A DNA stretch of 64,000 nucleotides from Paracoccus gahaiensis (GTDB lineage Bacteria; Pseudomonadota; Alphaproteobacteria; Rhodobacterales; Rhodobacteraceae), in assembly GCF_005048225.1 (NCBI RefSeq), contig NZ_SUNI01000015.1, positions 49,834 through 113,833 on the forward strand. The letters are read 5' to 3'. This document shows, one piece after another, positions 7,550-16,895 of this stretch; the stretch's first letter is position 1; each line of letters starts with the position of its first letter. The position numbers and the translations under genes are program-made. The notes beneath the pieces were generated by a model. It had not been told where the DNA came from. It did no database searches and was given only the letters and a program-made list of their open reading frames with translations.

Positions 7550-8739
7550 CAGGCAGCCAACTGTTCATCTGCCGGGCCAAAGAATTCGTAGTGGATACGA
7601 TCGGCAGGAACGCCCGCCTCCCTCAGGCCAGCCACGAAGTAGCGGAGGAACGGGCGTGGTCCGCACAGGTATATGTCAGCCTCGGCCAGCGGGGTGCTGG
7701 TTTGCAACCATTCCATGCTGATCCGTCCGGGATGGGCCATGGTCTCTTCAGCGCTTTCGTAAAAGGTTTCGACCACGATGTTGCCATGCCGCGCAGATGC
7801 CTCCTGCACCTGCCGGACAAGCGCATGATGCGCAGGGCTGCTTGTCCCATGGACGTAGTAGACCGGTACATCACGATGCTGCTCGGCCAGAACCTCCAGC
7901 ATACTGACCATGGGGGTCAGACCGACCCCGCCCGACAATAGCATCACCGGACGCGGAAGATCGTTGGCCAGGTGGAAATCCCCGGCGGGCGGTGTGGTTT
8001 CCAGAACCGTTCCCACCACGACATGTTCATGCAGGAAGCTGGATCCCTCGCCGTCCGCCTCACGCTTGACGGTGATCCGGTAGCATTCGTCGTTCGGACG
8101 ACTGGAGATCGAATAGTTGCGCTTCACGCCCGACAACCCCGCCTCGTCAAAGCGCAGAGTCAGATATTGGCCAGGCCGATGCGCGATGACGGGCCCCCCA
8201 TCCTCGGGGCGCAAGACGAACGACACGATCCCCTCGGCCTCGACTTGCCGCTCGGCAACCGTAAAGCGGCGCCAATCGGTCCAGCCCCCGGGCTGGGCCT
8301 CGATGCCCTCACGGATCACGGCTTCGCGGGCGATCAGCAGGTCTGCCAGGAACCAGTAGGCCTCGCCCCAGGCCTCGAGGATTTCGGGAGTAGCGGCGTC
8401 GCCCAGAACCTCCTTGATGGCGCCCAGAAGGGCCTCGCCGACAAACGGATAATGCTCCGGCAGGATCGCGTAGCCGATATGCTTCTGGGCAATCCGCTCG
8501 ACCGCCGCGCCAAGAACCGAAAGGTTCTCGATGTTGCGGGCATAGGCGAGCACGGCATGGGCCAGCGCCAGCCGCTGTGTACCCTTCTGCTGGTTCGCCT
8601 GGTTGAACAGGGCGGCGATGTGATTGTTGCGAAACAGCCGCCGGTACATGGTCTCGGTGATCAGCGGTCCGTGCTGTTCCAGTGCGGGAACGGTGGCCTT
8701 CACGACAGTGATGGTCTGCTGGGACAACGGGCGGGCCAT
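7549..8739 (-). CDS. hmp: Flavohaemoglobin nitric-oxide dioxygenase
   Basis: A cytoplasmic 396-residue enzyme that oxidises NO to nitrate with O2 and NAD(P)H. Residues 1-138 are the globin domain: ITETMYRRLFRNN contains the distal Tyr, and VERIAQKHIGYAI contains the proximal haem His. Residues about 155-260 bind FAD (KRNYSISSRP). The C-terminal part binds NAD(P)H (LLSGGVGLTPMVSML, then YLCGPRPFLRYF) and ends near YEFFGPADE, as usual for full-length Hmp. It is divergent from nsrR, whose product is the usual NO-sensing repressor of hmp, and overlaps the small gene downstream. Confidence 0.96.
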   Translation of the reverse strand: MARPLSQQTITVVKATVPALEQHGPLITETMYRRLFRNNHIAALFNQANQQKGTQRLALAHAVLAYARNIENLSVLGAAVERIAQKHIGYAILPEHYPFVGEALLGAIKEVLGDAATPEILEAWGEAYWFLADLLIAREAVIREGIEAQPGGWTDWRRFTVAERQVEAEGIVSFVLRPEDGGPVIAHRPGQYLTLRFDEAGLSGVKRNYSISSRPNDECYRITVKREADGEGSSFLHEHVVVGTVLETTPPAGDFHLANDLPRPVMLLSGGVGLTPMVSMLEVLAEQHRDVPVYYVHGTSSPAHHALVRQVQEASARHGNIVVETFYESAEETMAHPGRISMEWLQTSTPLAEADIYLCGPRPFLRYFVAGLREAGVPADRIHYEFFGPADEQLAA

Positions 8740-8817
8740 ATGATTCTCCTAAACATGCATTCTTGGTACATCTATACGCCTCTATACATGCGATGCAAAT
8801 ACTTCTATCTCTGCATC
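8740..8817. promoter_or_regulatory. Divergent hmp/nsrR control region
   Basis: This 78-bp AT-rich segment separates two divergent starts and must hold both promoters. It contains NsrR-like half-site material (ACATGCATTC near 8752-8761 and GATGCAAATAC near 8792-8802) and a repeated CTATAC. I cannot fix one canonical dyad by eye, so the exact NsrR site is open. Confidence 0.45.
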
Positions 8818-9246
8818 ATGAAACTGAGCCGCTACACCGACTATGCCCTTCGTGCGCTGATCTACCTCGCGGCCAGCGATGGAGGGCTCGTGTCGATCCG
8901 CCAGATTGCCGAAGCCCATGGCATTTCCCAGAACCACCTGATGAAGATCGTCCAGGACCTTGGGGGGGCAGGCTTCATCACGACAACCAGGGGACGCCGA
9001 GGCGGCTTGCAACTGGCGCGGCCGGCGACGGAGATCACCATTGGCCAGGTCGTCCGCCATACCGAAGGGAATGAGCCTTTGGTGGATTGCAGCACCTGCC
9101 GCATCGCCCAGGGCTGCGGGTTGCCGGCCGTCATCTCCGAGGCCAGAGAGGCATTCATGGGCGTTCTGGACACATGTCGGCTGTCAGACGTGGCACGGAT
9201 GCCAAATGCTTTCCAGCATCTGTTCGTAGTTCAGGACCGTCCTTAG
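8818..9246 (+). CDS. nsrR: Rrf2-family NO-sensing repressor
   Basis: A 142-residue regulator with the canonical Rrf2 start MKLSRYTDYALRALIYLAA; the helix-turn-helix is SIRQIAEAHGISQNHLMKIV, and the wing follows at GRRGGLQLAR. Three cysteines in DCSTCRIAQGCGLP are the Fe-S ligands of NsrR; NO attack on the cluster releases DNA. A longer in-frame reading exists upstream but is antisense to hmp, so I use this ATG. Its neighbours (hmp on one side, HPP protein on the other) support the NsrR assignment over IscR. Confidence 0.92.
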   Translation: MKLSRYTDYALRALIYLAASDGGLVSIRQIAEAHGISQNHLMKIVQDLGGAGFITTTRGRRGGLQLARPATEITIGQVVRHTEGNEPLVDCSTCRIAQGCGLPAVISEAREAFMGVLDTCRLSDVARMPNAFQHLFVVQDRP

Positions 9247-9335
9247 GATTTCGTTTCCTGAGACCCCTGCCTTCCATCTGCTCATGTCTTGGGCATATTG
9301 ATTGCCAATCGTGCAACTGGACCGGAAGCATCACA

Positions 9336-10424
9336 GTGCCACCCTCTCTGATCAGTGCTTTGCGGGCTTTGGGACCGTCAGTTGCCTCAGTACCGCTGAC
9401 CGAGGCGGTCAGGGCGGGCATCGGCGCCGTGGTGGGGCTTGTGTTCGCCGGGCTGTTCGTGCTGTCGCCTGCGATTGACAGCCAGCTGGGCCTCTATTTG
9501 ATCGCACCGTTCGGAGCCAGTTCGGTCCTGCTGTTCGCCGTCCCGAACAGTCCCCTGGCACAGCCTTGGGCGGCGATCGTGGGCAATACTGTGGCGGCGC
9601 TGATCGGCGTGGCGGTCTGCCTGCACATCGCCGATCCGGCGCTGCGGATTGCCTTAGCCGTAGGCCTTGCCATTACCGCGACGATCCTGTGCCGCGCGCT
9701 ACATCCCCCCGCGGGCGCGGTGGCAATGACTGCAGCCATGAGCCCTGAAGCGATTGCAGACCTTGGGTATCGCTTTGCGCTGACGCCGGTCGCGGCGGGA
9801 ACGTTGCTACTGGTTCTTGTCGCGACCCTCTATGCCCGGCTGACGGGGCGCCATTATCCAATGCGACAGGTCGACGACCGGAATGCCAACCATACCGTTG
9901 ACTCCTCCCCGAGTACGCGGGCTGGGCTGTCTGCGGCACAATTGAATACCCTTCTGGAGCGCTATCGACAGAACTTCAATCTTGGCGCGGGGGATCTCGC
10001 GCGATTGGTCGGCGCCGCCGAACTGCAGGCTGCCGCACAACAGGTGGGACCTGTCACGGCGGGATCGATCATGTCGCGGGACCTGGTGACGGTCGAGCCT
10101 GATAAGAGCGTGCAGGACGTGGCAGCGCTGTTTCGGCGGCATCGGTTCACCTCGATCCCGGTCACCAGCAAGGGCCAGCGTTATCTTGGTATGATCTTTC
10201 AAATCCATCTGATCACGGCAGACACGGTGCCAATCGGTCCCGCCAGGGTTCTGATGGAAACGAGCGTGCCTGTGGCCTTTATGGACACACCGCTCGGCAC
10301 CCTTCTTGCGCTGATGGCCGACGGTGAGGTCGACGCCGTTCCGGTTCTTACAGGCCAGCAACTGGTCGGTGTCGTGACCCGCACGGACCTGATCAGCGCT
10401 TTCGCCCGCCACAGTATGTCCTGA
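9336..10424 (+). CDS. HPP-family membrane protein with C-terminal CBS pair
   Basis: A 362-residue protein. The N-terminal half (about 1-165) is the HPP domain with four or five hydrophobic segments and the family signature RALHPPAGAVAMTAAM. The C-terminal half holds two CBS modules, AGSIMSRDLVTVEPDKSVQD and the MDTPLGTLLALMADGEVDAV region, ending VVTRTDLISAFARH. Plant chloroplast and cyanobacterial HPP proteins have been linked to nitrite transport, so an intracellular nitrite/nitrate channel gated by nucleotide binding to the CBS pair is plausible here. The start is GTG, preceded by GGAAG; no in-frame ATG gives a better N-terminus. It lies 90 bp after nsrR. Confidence 0.85.
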   Translation: MPPSLISALRALGPSVASVPLTEAVRAGIGAVVGLVFAGLFVLSPAIDSQLGLYLIAPFGASSVLLFAVPNSPLAQPWAAIVGNTVAALIGVAVCLHIADPALRIALAVGLAITATILCRALHPPAGAVAMTAAMSPEAIADLGYRFALTPVAAGTLLLVLVATLYARLTGRHYPMRQVDDRNANHTVDSSPSTRAGLSAAQLNTLLERYRQNFNLGAGDLARLVGAAELQAAAQQVGPVTAGSIMSRDLVTVEPDKSVQDVAALFRRHRFTSIPVTSKGQRYLGMIFQIHLITADTVPIGPARVLMETSVPVAFMDTPLGTLLALMADGEVDAVPVLTGQQLVGVVTRTDLISAFARHSMS

Positions 10425-10599
10425 TGATTGGTCGGACACATGCGCTCTCCTCTTCAAGTGCTAATCTGAGAGAGCTGAAAAGTCCTGTCGCTTCATGTCC
10501 AGAACGTTGTGACAGCCTGATGGTGGAGTTTACGAAGACCAGTCGACGGCCGACAAGCAACCGAAACCGAAAATCGTCGATCAAACACCTGCGCCACGT

Positions 10600-11550
10600 T
10601 CAGTCGAGCATTCCCTTAGATCCCAACCACTCCACGAGGAGATCGGGCCATGCCTCCGCCGGCATGTCGCGAACCATGCGTAGCGAGAAGCCGTGTCCAC
10701 CTTGTTCGAACTGGTGCAACTCGACGGGAACGCCAGCCTCCCTCAAGGCAGTCACAAAGCGGAAAGTGTTCTCCGGAATGACCGCGTCGTCGTCATTGGC
10801 CCCGAAGATGAAGGTCGGCGGCATCTCGGCTGTGACAAGCTTGTCGATCGAGTGGGCCTCGAGCGTAGCATCATCAGGTGTGGTGCCGAGCAGCTCCTCA
10901 CGCGACTGCGGGTGAGTGATGCCCTCCTCCATGCTGATCACGGGATATCCAAGAGCGAGAAAGTCGGGGCGGGCAGATGCCGTATCTGTCTCGTCGACAG
11001 GCTCGTAGGCGTCGAGAGTGGGCGCGGCTGAAAGCCAGGCCGCCAAGTGGCCGCCGGCTGAGAAGCCCAGTACGCCCACACGCGAGGCATCCAGACCCCA
11101 CTCAGCCGCATTGGTGCGGATCAGCCGCATCGCCCTTTGCGCGTCTGCGATCGGCGCGCTGGTTGCCTGCCCGCCACCTGGGAGCCGGTAAAGGAGTCGA
11201 AACACTGTGATCCCCGCTTCGTTCAAAGCCGGCGCGATCTCATCTGCCTCCTTGTCGTAGACAACTCGCGCATAAGCGCCGCCCGGTGTCACCAGCATTG
11301 CAGATCCATTCGGGTTCTCGGGCAGGTAGACCATGAGGTCGGGCGTCGTGATGTTGAACGCCGCCCGGTCCTTCACGGCAGGGTCTTCCGACCGCTCGCG
11401 GATCTCTTGCGGCTCTTCGAACGTGGCGGACCCCACCGGCGTATCCGGCCAGACCTCGATCTGCATGCGATCTGTCAGCGGTTCAGCATGTGCAGCAGCG
11501 CCCATTATCCATATGCCGAGCGTCACGATCGCGAGGTTGCGTTGGATCAT
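10600..11550 (-). CDS. Exported alpha/beta-hydrolase esterase
   Basis: A 316-residue hydrolase with a signal peptide (RNLAIVTLGIWIMGAAAHA, residues about 4-22), so it is periplasmic or secreted. The oxyanion segment reads VTPGGAYARVVYDKE; the nucleophile elbow is VGVLGFSAGGHLAAW; the acid is in FGANDDDAVIPE and the catalytic His in EQGGHGFSLRM. The layout matches acetylesterase/acetyl-xylan-esterase-like BD-FAE and Axe-type enzymes that deacetylate sugars, but the substrate is not shown. It converges with the HPP gene; the 175 bp between them show no clear terminator. Confidence 0.85.
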   Translation of the reverse strand: MIQRNLAIVTLGIWIMGAAAHAEPLTDRMQIEVWPDTPVGSATFEEPQEIRERSEDPAVKDRAAFNITTPDLMVYLPENPNGSAMLVTPGGAYARVVYDKEADEIAPALNEAGITVFRLLYRLPGGGQATSAPIADAQRAMRLIRTNAAEWGLDASRVGVLGFSAGGHLAAWLSAAPTLDAYEPVDETDTASARPDFLALGYPVISMEEGITHPQSREELLGTTPDDATLEAHSIDKLVTAEMPPTFIFGANDDDAVIPENTFRFVTALREAGVPVELHQFEQGGHGFSLRMVRDMPAEAWPDLLVEWLGSKGMLD

Positions 11551-11803
11551 GTATCTCGACCTTCCATGGTGACGCGGAATTGCCCGGGCCTTCACGATAA
11601 CAGCTTCACTATTGGGCTGTCGGCGTCCAGTCATGCAAGTTGCTTCCGGGACCAAATGATGAAGATCGGTAGAGCCCTCTGGTATAACGACCGGCGGCTA
11701 TGGACTGTAAGCTATGGCCGATTTTGGGTGATGGGGTCTGAGAAGGCGGCGTATCGTGGTGGGTGTCAAAGCTCACCAGAACCTCTCGAAGGAGCGATAC
11801 GCG

Positions 11804-12163
11804 TTGGAAAACGATATCACGATCACCTCGCTTCAGTAGCCCGGATCTGTCATTGATCCCCTTACCAAGATCGCACGTGACAGCGCCCGGCAGATGCTGG
11901 CTGCGGCGCGCAGGGCTGAGGCCGCGAGTTTTGTCGCGCAGTTTGCTGAGGAGTGCCTGCCCGATGGCCGGCCGCGCGTTGTCCACAACGGCACCGGCCC
12001 TCAGAGGAACATCCAGATCAGGATCGGGCCTATCCCGGTGCAGAGACAGGAGGTGCGCGACCGAGCAGCTGATGCGCCGCAGGAGGAGAAGATCCGGTTC
12101 AGTTCGCGTATTCCTCCGTAGTGGGCGCGCCGGGCTACCTTCGACGATATTGAAGCAGAGTAA
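11804..12163 (+). pseudogene. IS256-family transposase relic
   Basis: Reading from a TTG after GAAGGAG, the translation includes IDPLTKIARDSARQMLAA, then LPDGRPRVVHNG and IQIRIGPIPVQRQEVRDR, a recognisable N-terminal part of an IS256 transposase. There are in-frame stops at 11837 and 12119, after which WARR is still readable, as in intact IS256 proteins. Only about 120 of roughly 400 residues survive, and the DDE core is missing. Confidence 0.7.
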
Positions 12164-12678
12164 GAGGCTTTTGATTTTGCCAAAGCTGTCTTCACGCCGA
12201 TGCCGCCATCGGTTTTTTCTTGACTGGCCGGCTCATGAACGTGTGGCAAGGGAGGTGCTGGCCTGGACGAACGATCTGGACGGAAACTCCTTTCGCGTAT
12301 TGACGAAATCGGCGGCCGCTCTCGAACCTCGATATCCATTGGCTGTGACATTGATGCGTCGCGCCATGGTTCGGGACACGATGGATGGGGGAAATCCAAG
12401 GTATACCGAAACGAAGGCGTTAATTTGCCGACTGCCAGTCATGCGATGCATCCATCAATAACTACGGCGGTTTCTTCAAGCCCGAGACTTTTGTTCAGGC
12501 TCTCAAGCAAAAGCACGGGCGCAATTTTGGGTTCTGGCAACTGGTGGAGGGGCAGTGGCTCTTTTTGTGAAACATCACCCTATCGCCTTTAGCGAGAAGT
12601 GCCCGGGGTGGAGACCTAGCCGTTTGGTACTCAAAACTCGGGCTGGTTCTATATGCGCCATTATTCTAGCACCTGACC
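12164..12678. other. Decayed region without an intact gene
   Basis: No frame here has a recognisable domain. One plus-strand stretch near 12454-12571 reads NNYGGFFKPETFVQALKQKH and then FGFWQLVEGQW before a stop. It looks like real protein sequence but I cannot place it. I take the block as gene debris between the IS256 relic and the monooxygenase relic. Confidence 0.4.
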
Positions 12679-12881
12679 ACCAGCCTCGGCGCCATCACTG
12701 CCAACCAGGTTGTGGTGGCGACGGGCGGCTTTGACAGCCCCATTGTGCCGCCCTATGTGGCGCGGATATTGACGCGGCAATCATGCATTCGCGCGATTAC
12801 CTGAGGCCGCCGCGACTGCCCGAAGGTAGCACACTAACTGCGGGCACCGGCCAGTCGGCTTGCAGCTCCCCCAGATCATGA
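12679..12881 (+). pseudogene. Fragment of an FAD-dependent monooxygenase
   Basis: Frame one reads ITANQVVVATGGFDSPIVPP, the strand-and-ATG motif of flavin-containing monooxygenases. A frameshift near 12770 continues as ADIDAAIMHSRDYLRPPRLP and TAGTGQSA, equivalent to the 'HSxxY' and second glycine-rich NADPH motifs. No start, no end and two frames: a small internal remnant of a gene of about 400 codons. Confidence 0.6.
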
Positions 12882-13227
12882 GATCGCCAGCGTCACCGCC
12901 GGCACCTTTAACACCCGGAAGTGCTATACATCGCCGTCCGTGGTGTTGATGCAGTCATGCCACCCAGCATAGACGCCAAACTAAGCGCATTTGCTAGGCA
13001 TTATTGGCGTCGCAAGACGCTTGCAGTCGATGCACTGCAACTTTGGCGTGGTACATGTTCGTGGACCCCCCGCGAGGGACCAATACGTATGGCTGCCTTC
13101 CATCTTGGTAGAATAATCGGGCACCAGCCAAACGCTCCTACTCATGTATAACTTTATTTTTTTGCACAGATGGACCGTTCCCTCTCACAACCTCCCGTAG
13201 GGCATCAGACCACACCGCGCAAAACTA
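12882..13227. other. Intergenic, no gene seen
   Basis: About 350 bp with only short, unconvincing frames. It separates the decayed block from the promoter of the peptide-type ABC operon, so it marks the boundary of the catabolic locus. Confidence 0.4.
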
Positions 13228-13275
13228 TTGACAGCCTTCATCTTTGTATAACATATTGCCGATGCTGTATGACAT
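13228..13275 (+). promoter_or_regulatory. Promoter with two TGTNNNACA sites before the ABC operon
   Basis: A -35 box TTGACA (13228-13233) is 18 bp from a -10-like CATATT (13252-13257). TGTATAACA (13245-13253) overlaps the -10, and TGTATGACA (13266-13274) begins 21 bp later, so both face the same side of the helix. T-GT-NNN-AC-A is the FadR-subfamily operator core, and the same core recurs before the racemase-family gene and the FadR-type gene at 21.3 kb. Confidence 0.6.
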
Positions 13276-13315
13276 CTGGGGAGGTTCGGGTGATCAGCAG
13301 ACATGGGAGGATACA

Positions 13316-14929
13316 ATGACTGGACCCACGCGCCTACGCCTGATCGCCACTGTCTCGGCTGCTGCCTTGGGCCTGTCGGCCCCGGTGGTGCTGGCGGAAA
13401 CACCTGACGACCAGCTGGTCGTCGGGTTTTCCATGACCAACATTCTGACACTGGATCCCGCTGCGATCACCGGCAAGGAAACGGTGCAGGTCCTTGCCAA
13501 CGTGTATGACGGGTTGGTCCAGCTGGACCCCGTGAACCGTACCGAAGTGCAGCCTGACCTCGCCGAAAGCTGGGAAGTCGCACCAGATGCCATGTCGATC
13601 ACCTTCACCCTGCGCGACGGGGCCGAGTTCGCGTCGGGCAACCCGGTCCGGGCCGAGGATGTGGTCTGGTCGTTCCGCCGCCTGCTGACGCTGAACCTGG
13701 CGCAGGCCAGCTTCCTAAAGACCTATGGCTTTACCGCCGAAGGGGCCGAACAGGCATTTGCCGCACCTGATGACCGCACTGTCGTCGTGACCCTGCCACA
13801 AAAGATCAACCCGCAGCTGATCATCGCAACGCTTGGCATCGTTGGCCCCGGCTCGATCATCGATTCAGTTCTGGTGACCGAGAACGAGGTGGATGGCGAT
13901 CTGGGAGCGGCATGGCTGGCGCAGAACTCAGCCGGGTCGGCGGCCTTTACGCTGCAGCAATGGCAGTCGAACAATCTTGCCCTGCTGACCCGCAACGACA
14001 ATTTCTGGGGCGAGCCTTCGACCATGCGCCGGATCATCTGGCGCCACATCCCCGAATCACAAAGCCAGCGACTGCAGCTGGACCAGCACGATCTGGACAT
14101 CGCCTTCCAGCTAGCGCCTGCCGATCTGGCCGCGCTGGAGACGACCGAAGGAGTCCAGATCCAGACCACACCCTCGGCCGGGTTCTATTACTTGGCCATG
14201 TCGATGGCGGACGAGCGGTTCCAGAACCCCAAGCTGCGCGAGGCGATACGCTATCTGATCGACTATCAAGGGGTGAACAACGCGATCTTGCCTTATTTCG
14301 GCGAGATGCATCAGCGGCCCATTTCGGGCGGGTTCTTCGGCCTGTTGGACGATCCCGGTTATACGCTGGACCCCGAGAAGGCCAAGGCGTTGCTGGCAGA
14401 GGCGGGATATCCCGACGGCATCGACGTGACCCTGCGCGCGCTGTCGGACGATCCGTTCCTGAACCTGGCCACCGCAATGCAGGGATCGCTGGCTCAGGGC
14501 GGGGTGCGGGCCGAGGTCATCACCGGATCGGGCGAACAGATCTATGGCGCCATGCGGGAACGCAATTTCGAGATGATCGTCGGGCGCGGGGGCGGCGGGC
14601 AGTTGCCCGATCCGGACAGCAATATGCGTGCGCTGATCTATAACCCCGACAACTCGGACGAGGCGCGGCTGACCAATTTTCAAGGCTGGCGCACCAGCTT
14701 CAGCGATCCCAAGCTGAACCAGATGATCGACGCCGCCGCCGCCGAGGCCGATGACGAGGTCCGCCGACAGCTCTATGCCGACATCCAGAACCGTATCGAA
14801 GAGGTCGTGGCTCCGATCATTCCCTTTTCCGAGGTGGTGACCTCGGTCGCATATCGCGATGATCTGAACGGGTTCGTTCTGAACCCCTCGTGGTCCACAG
14901 ATCTGGCGACCGTGACCAAGACCCGCTGA
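13316..14929 (+). CDS. ABC transporter substrate-binding protein, peptide/nickel type
   Basis: A periplasmic SBP family 5 protein of 537 residues, the ligand receptor for the transporter encoded next. GGGAGG precedes the ATG by five bases. Residues 1-26 are a signal peptide (VSAAALGLSAPVVLA). The mature part shows the family signature LANVYDGLVQLDP, then LAESWEVAPDAMSITFTLRD and FASGNPVRAEDVVWSFRRLL. The second lobe is typical up to NRIEEVVAPIIPF. Ligands of this family include peptides, nickel, glycosides and aromatic or opine compounds. Here the neighbouring racemase-family enzyme suggests an acid or glycoside, which is inference. Confidence 0.92.
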   Translation: MTGPTRLRLIATVSAAALGLSAPVVLAETPDDQLVVGFSMTNILTLDPAAITGKETVQVLANVYDGLVQLDPVNRTEVQPDLAESWEVAPDAMSITFTLRDGAEFASGNPVRAEDVVWSFRRLLTLNLAQASFLKTYGFTAEGAEQAFAAPDDRTVVVTLPQKINPQLIIATLGIVGPGSIIDSVLVTENEVDGDLGAAWLAQNSAGSAAFTLQQWQSNNLALLTRNDNFWGEPSTMRRIIWRHIPESQSQRLQLDQHDLDIAFQLAPADLAALETTEGVQIQTTPSAGFYYLAMSMADERFQNPKLREAIRYLIDYQGVNNAILPYFGEMHQRPISGGFFGLLDDPGYTLDPEKAKALLAEAGYPDGIDVTLRALSDDPFLNLATAMQGSLAQGGVRAEVITGSGEQIYGAMRERNFEMIVGRGGGGQLPDPDSNMRALIYNPDNSDEARLTNFQGWRTSFSDPKLNQMIDAAAAEADDEVRRQLYADIQNRIEEVVAPIIPFSEVVTSVAYRDDLNGFVLNPSWSTDLATVTKTR

Positions 14930-14935
14930 AGGACC

Positions 14936-14952
14936 GGGGCCTTTCTGGCCCC
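14936..14952 (+). terminator. Intercistronic hairpin after the binding-protein gene
   Basis: GGGGCC-TTTCT-GGCCCC follows the stop by 6 bp and lies 30 bp before the first permease gene. There is no T-tract, so it is more likely an mRNA stabiliser or partial attenuator that keeps binding-protein levels above permease levels. Confidence 0.5.
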
Positions 14953-14981
14953 TGTCCACAACCTCTGGAGGGAAGGCAGGC

Positions 14982-16001
14982 ATGTCACCGACATCGCGCA
15001 TGACCGGGTTCGCCCGGCAACTTGGCACCATCGCCATCACATTGCTGGGCCTTCTGGTCCTGACCTTCGCGATCGGACGGCTGATGCCTGCCGATCCGGT
15101 CCGCGCCATCGTTGGCGAAGAGGCCACGCAGGACACCTATATGCAGGTCTACACCCAGTTGGGGTTCGACCGGCCCCTGCCGGTGCAGTTCCTGATGTAT
15201 CTGCGCGACGTGCTGACCGGCGATTTCGGGACCTCGATCCGGACCGGCCAGCCGGTCATCAACGACATCATGGCGGTGATGCCCGCCACGCTGGAGCTGG
15301 CGACGCTGGCCATCCTGATCGGCGCTGGTCTGGGGATTCCCCTGGGCGTGCTGGCGGCGGTCAAGAAGGACCGCTGGCCCGACCATGTGATCCGCATCTT
15401 CAGTCTGATGGGCCATTCGATGCCAATTTTCTGGACCGGGATGATCGCGCTGCTGATTTTCTATGCGGCGCTTGGCTGGGTCGGCGGTGGCGGGCGGATC
15501 AGCGATTATTACATCGGGCTGGTGCCGCCGGTCACGAACTTTATCGTCATTGACGCAATGCTGGCCAGGGAATGGGATGTGGTGCGATCCGCGCTGAACC
15601 ACCTGATCCTCCCGGCCAGCCTGCTGGGTTATTCCTCGTCGGCCTATATCACCCGGATGACGCGCAGCTTCATGCTGGATCAGATCAATCAGGAATACAT
15701 CACCACCGCACGGGTCAAGGGCCTGTCCCGGCGCCAGACGATCTGGAGGCATGCGTTTCTCAACATCCGGGTGCAGCTGGTGACCATCGTGGCGCTCGCC
15801 TACGGCGCCCTGCTGGAGGGGGCGGTCCTGATCGAGACGGTGTTTTCCTGGCCAGGCTTCGGACAATATCTGACCTCGAACCTGATGACCGGCGACATGA
15901 ATGCGGTGATGACCTGCGTGCTGCTGGTGGGCGTGATCTTCATCGCGCTGAACCTTTTGTCCGACGTGCTCTATCGCGTCTTTGATCCGAGGACGCGCTG
16001 A
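14982..16001 (+). CDS. ABC transporter permease, DppB type
   Basis: An inner-membrane permease of 339 residues with six predicted helices, starting at the ATG after TCTGGAGGGAAGG. The N-terminal helix LGTIAITLLGLLVLTFAIGR and the extracytoplasmic LGFDRPLPVQFLMYLRDVLT are characteristic of DppB/OppB. The cytoplasmic coupling loop (YITTARVKGLSRRQTIWRHA) contains the EAA motif. It pairs with the next permease; their genes overlap by one base (TGATG). Confidence 0.93.
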   Translation: MSPTSRMTGFARQLGTIAITLLGLLVLTFAIGRLMPADPVRAIVGEEATQDTYMQVYTQLGFDRPLPVQFLMYLRDVLTGDFGTSIRTGQPVINDIMAVMPATLELATLAILIGAGLGIPLGVLAAVKKDRWPDHVIRIFSLMGHSMPIFWTGMIALLIFYAALGWVGGGGRISDYYIGLVPPVTNFIVIDAMLAREWDVVRSALNHLILPASLLGYSSSAYITRMTRSFMLDQINQEYITTARVKGLSRRQTIWRHAFLNIRVQLVTIVALAYGALLEGAVLIETVFSWPGFGQYLTSNLMTGDMNAVMTCVLLVGVIFIALNLLSDVLYRVFDPRTR

Positions 16002-16894
16002 TGATGACCGACGACCTGCCCAAGGCCCGCAGCGTGCCCTTTGCCGCGTTGGCCCCCCTCGGCCGCATCCTGCGCTTTCTGATGCGCCAGCCGACCTCCG
16101 TCTTCGGGCTGGCGGTCATCGCCCTGCTGGTTTTGGCGGCCATCGCGGCGCCGCTGCTGGCCACCCATGCGCCCTATGCGCAGGACCTGTCCAACACGCT
16201 GGCGCCCCCCTCGGCACAGAACTGGTTCGGCACCGACGAGCTGGGCCGCGATATCTGGAGCCGCCTTGTCTGGGGCAGCCGCATCACTCTGTCGATCATC
16301 GCATTGGTGACGATCGTGGTGGGGCCCATCGGTCTGGCGGTGGGCACGGTCGCGGGTTATTACGGCGGGCGCATCGACACGGTGATGATGCGCATCACAG
16401 ACATTTTTCTGTCCTTTCCTAGTTTGATCCTGTCGCTGGCCTTCGTGGCCGCCCTTGGCCCGAACCTGAGGAACGCGATCATCGCCATCGCCCTGACCTC
16501 GTGGCCGCCCGTCGCGCGGCTGGCGCGGGCCGAGACGATGACCTTCCGCAACGAGGATTACGTGTCCGCCGCCCGCCTTCAAGGCGCGTCCGATCTGCGC
16601 ATCATCTGCAAGTCCATCGTGCCGATGTGCCTGCCCTCGGTCATGATCCGGCTGACGCTGAACATGGCAACGGTGATCCTGACGGCGGCAGGTCTGGGCT
16701 TTCTGGGGCTTGGCGCGCAGCCGCCGCTACCGGAATGGGGCGCGATGATCGCCACAGGCCGGCGCTACATGATCGACAGCTGGTGGCTGGTGACCTTCCC
16801 CGGCGTGGCGATCCTGTGCGTGAGCCTGGCCTTCAACCTGATCGGCGACGGGCTGCGCGACGCGCTTGACCCCAAACAGATGAACCGGAGGTGA
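16001..16894 (+). CDS. ABC transporter permease, DppC type
   Basis: The second permease, 297 residues. It has the short cytoplasmic N-terminus and first helix usual for DppC (FGLAVIALLVLAAIAAPLLA), then the conserved NWFGTDELGRDIWSRLVWGS segment, and the EAA loop YVSAARLQGASDLRIICKSI. It ends in LIGDGLRDALDPKQMNRR, the typical DppC C-terminus. The next gene follows after a single base. Confidence 0.94.
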   Translation: MMTDDLPKARSVPFAALAPLGRILRFLMRQPTSVFGLAVIALLVLAAIAAPLLATHAPYAQDLSNTLAPPSAQNWFGTDELGRDIWSRLVWGSRITLSIIALVTIVVGPIGLAVGTVAGYYGGRIDTVMMRITDIFLSFPSLILSLAFVAALGPNLRNAIIAIALTSWPPVARLARAETMTFRNEDYVSAARLQGASDLRIICKSIVPMCLPSVMIRLTLNMATVILTAAGLGFLGLGAQPPLPEWGAMIATGRRYMIDSWWLVTFPGVAILCVSLAFNLIGDGLRDALDPKQMNRR

Positions 16895-16895
16895 C

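Noticed and set aside
7972..8817. Long in-frame extension upstream of nsrR
   Set aside because: It runs antisense through hmp. The canonical Rrf2 start MKLSRYTDYALR lies at 8818.
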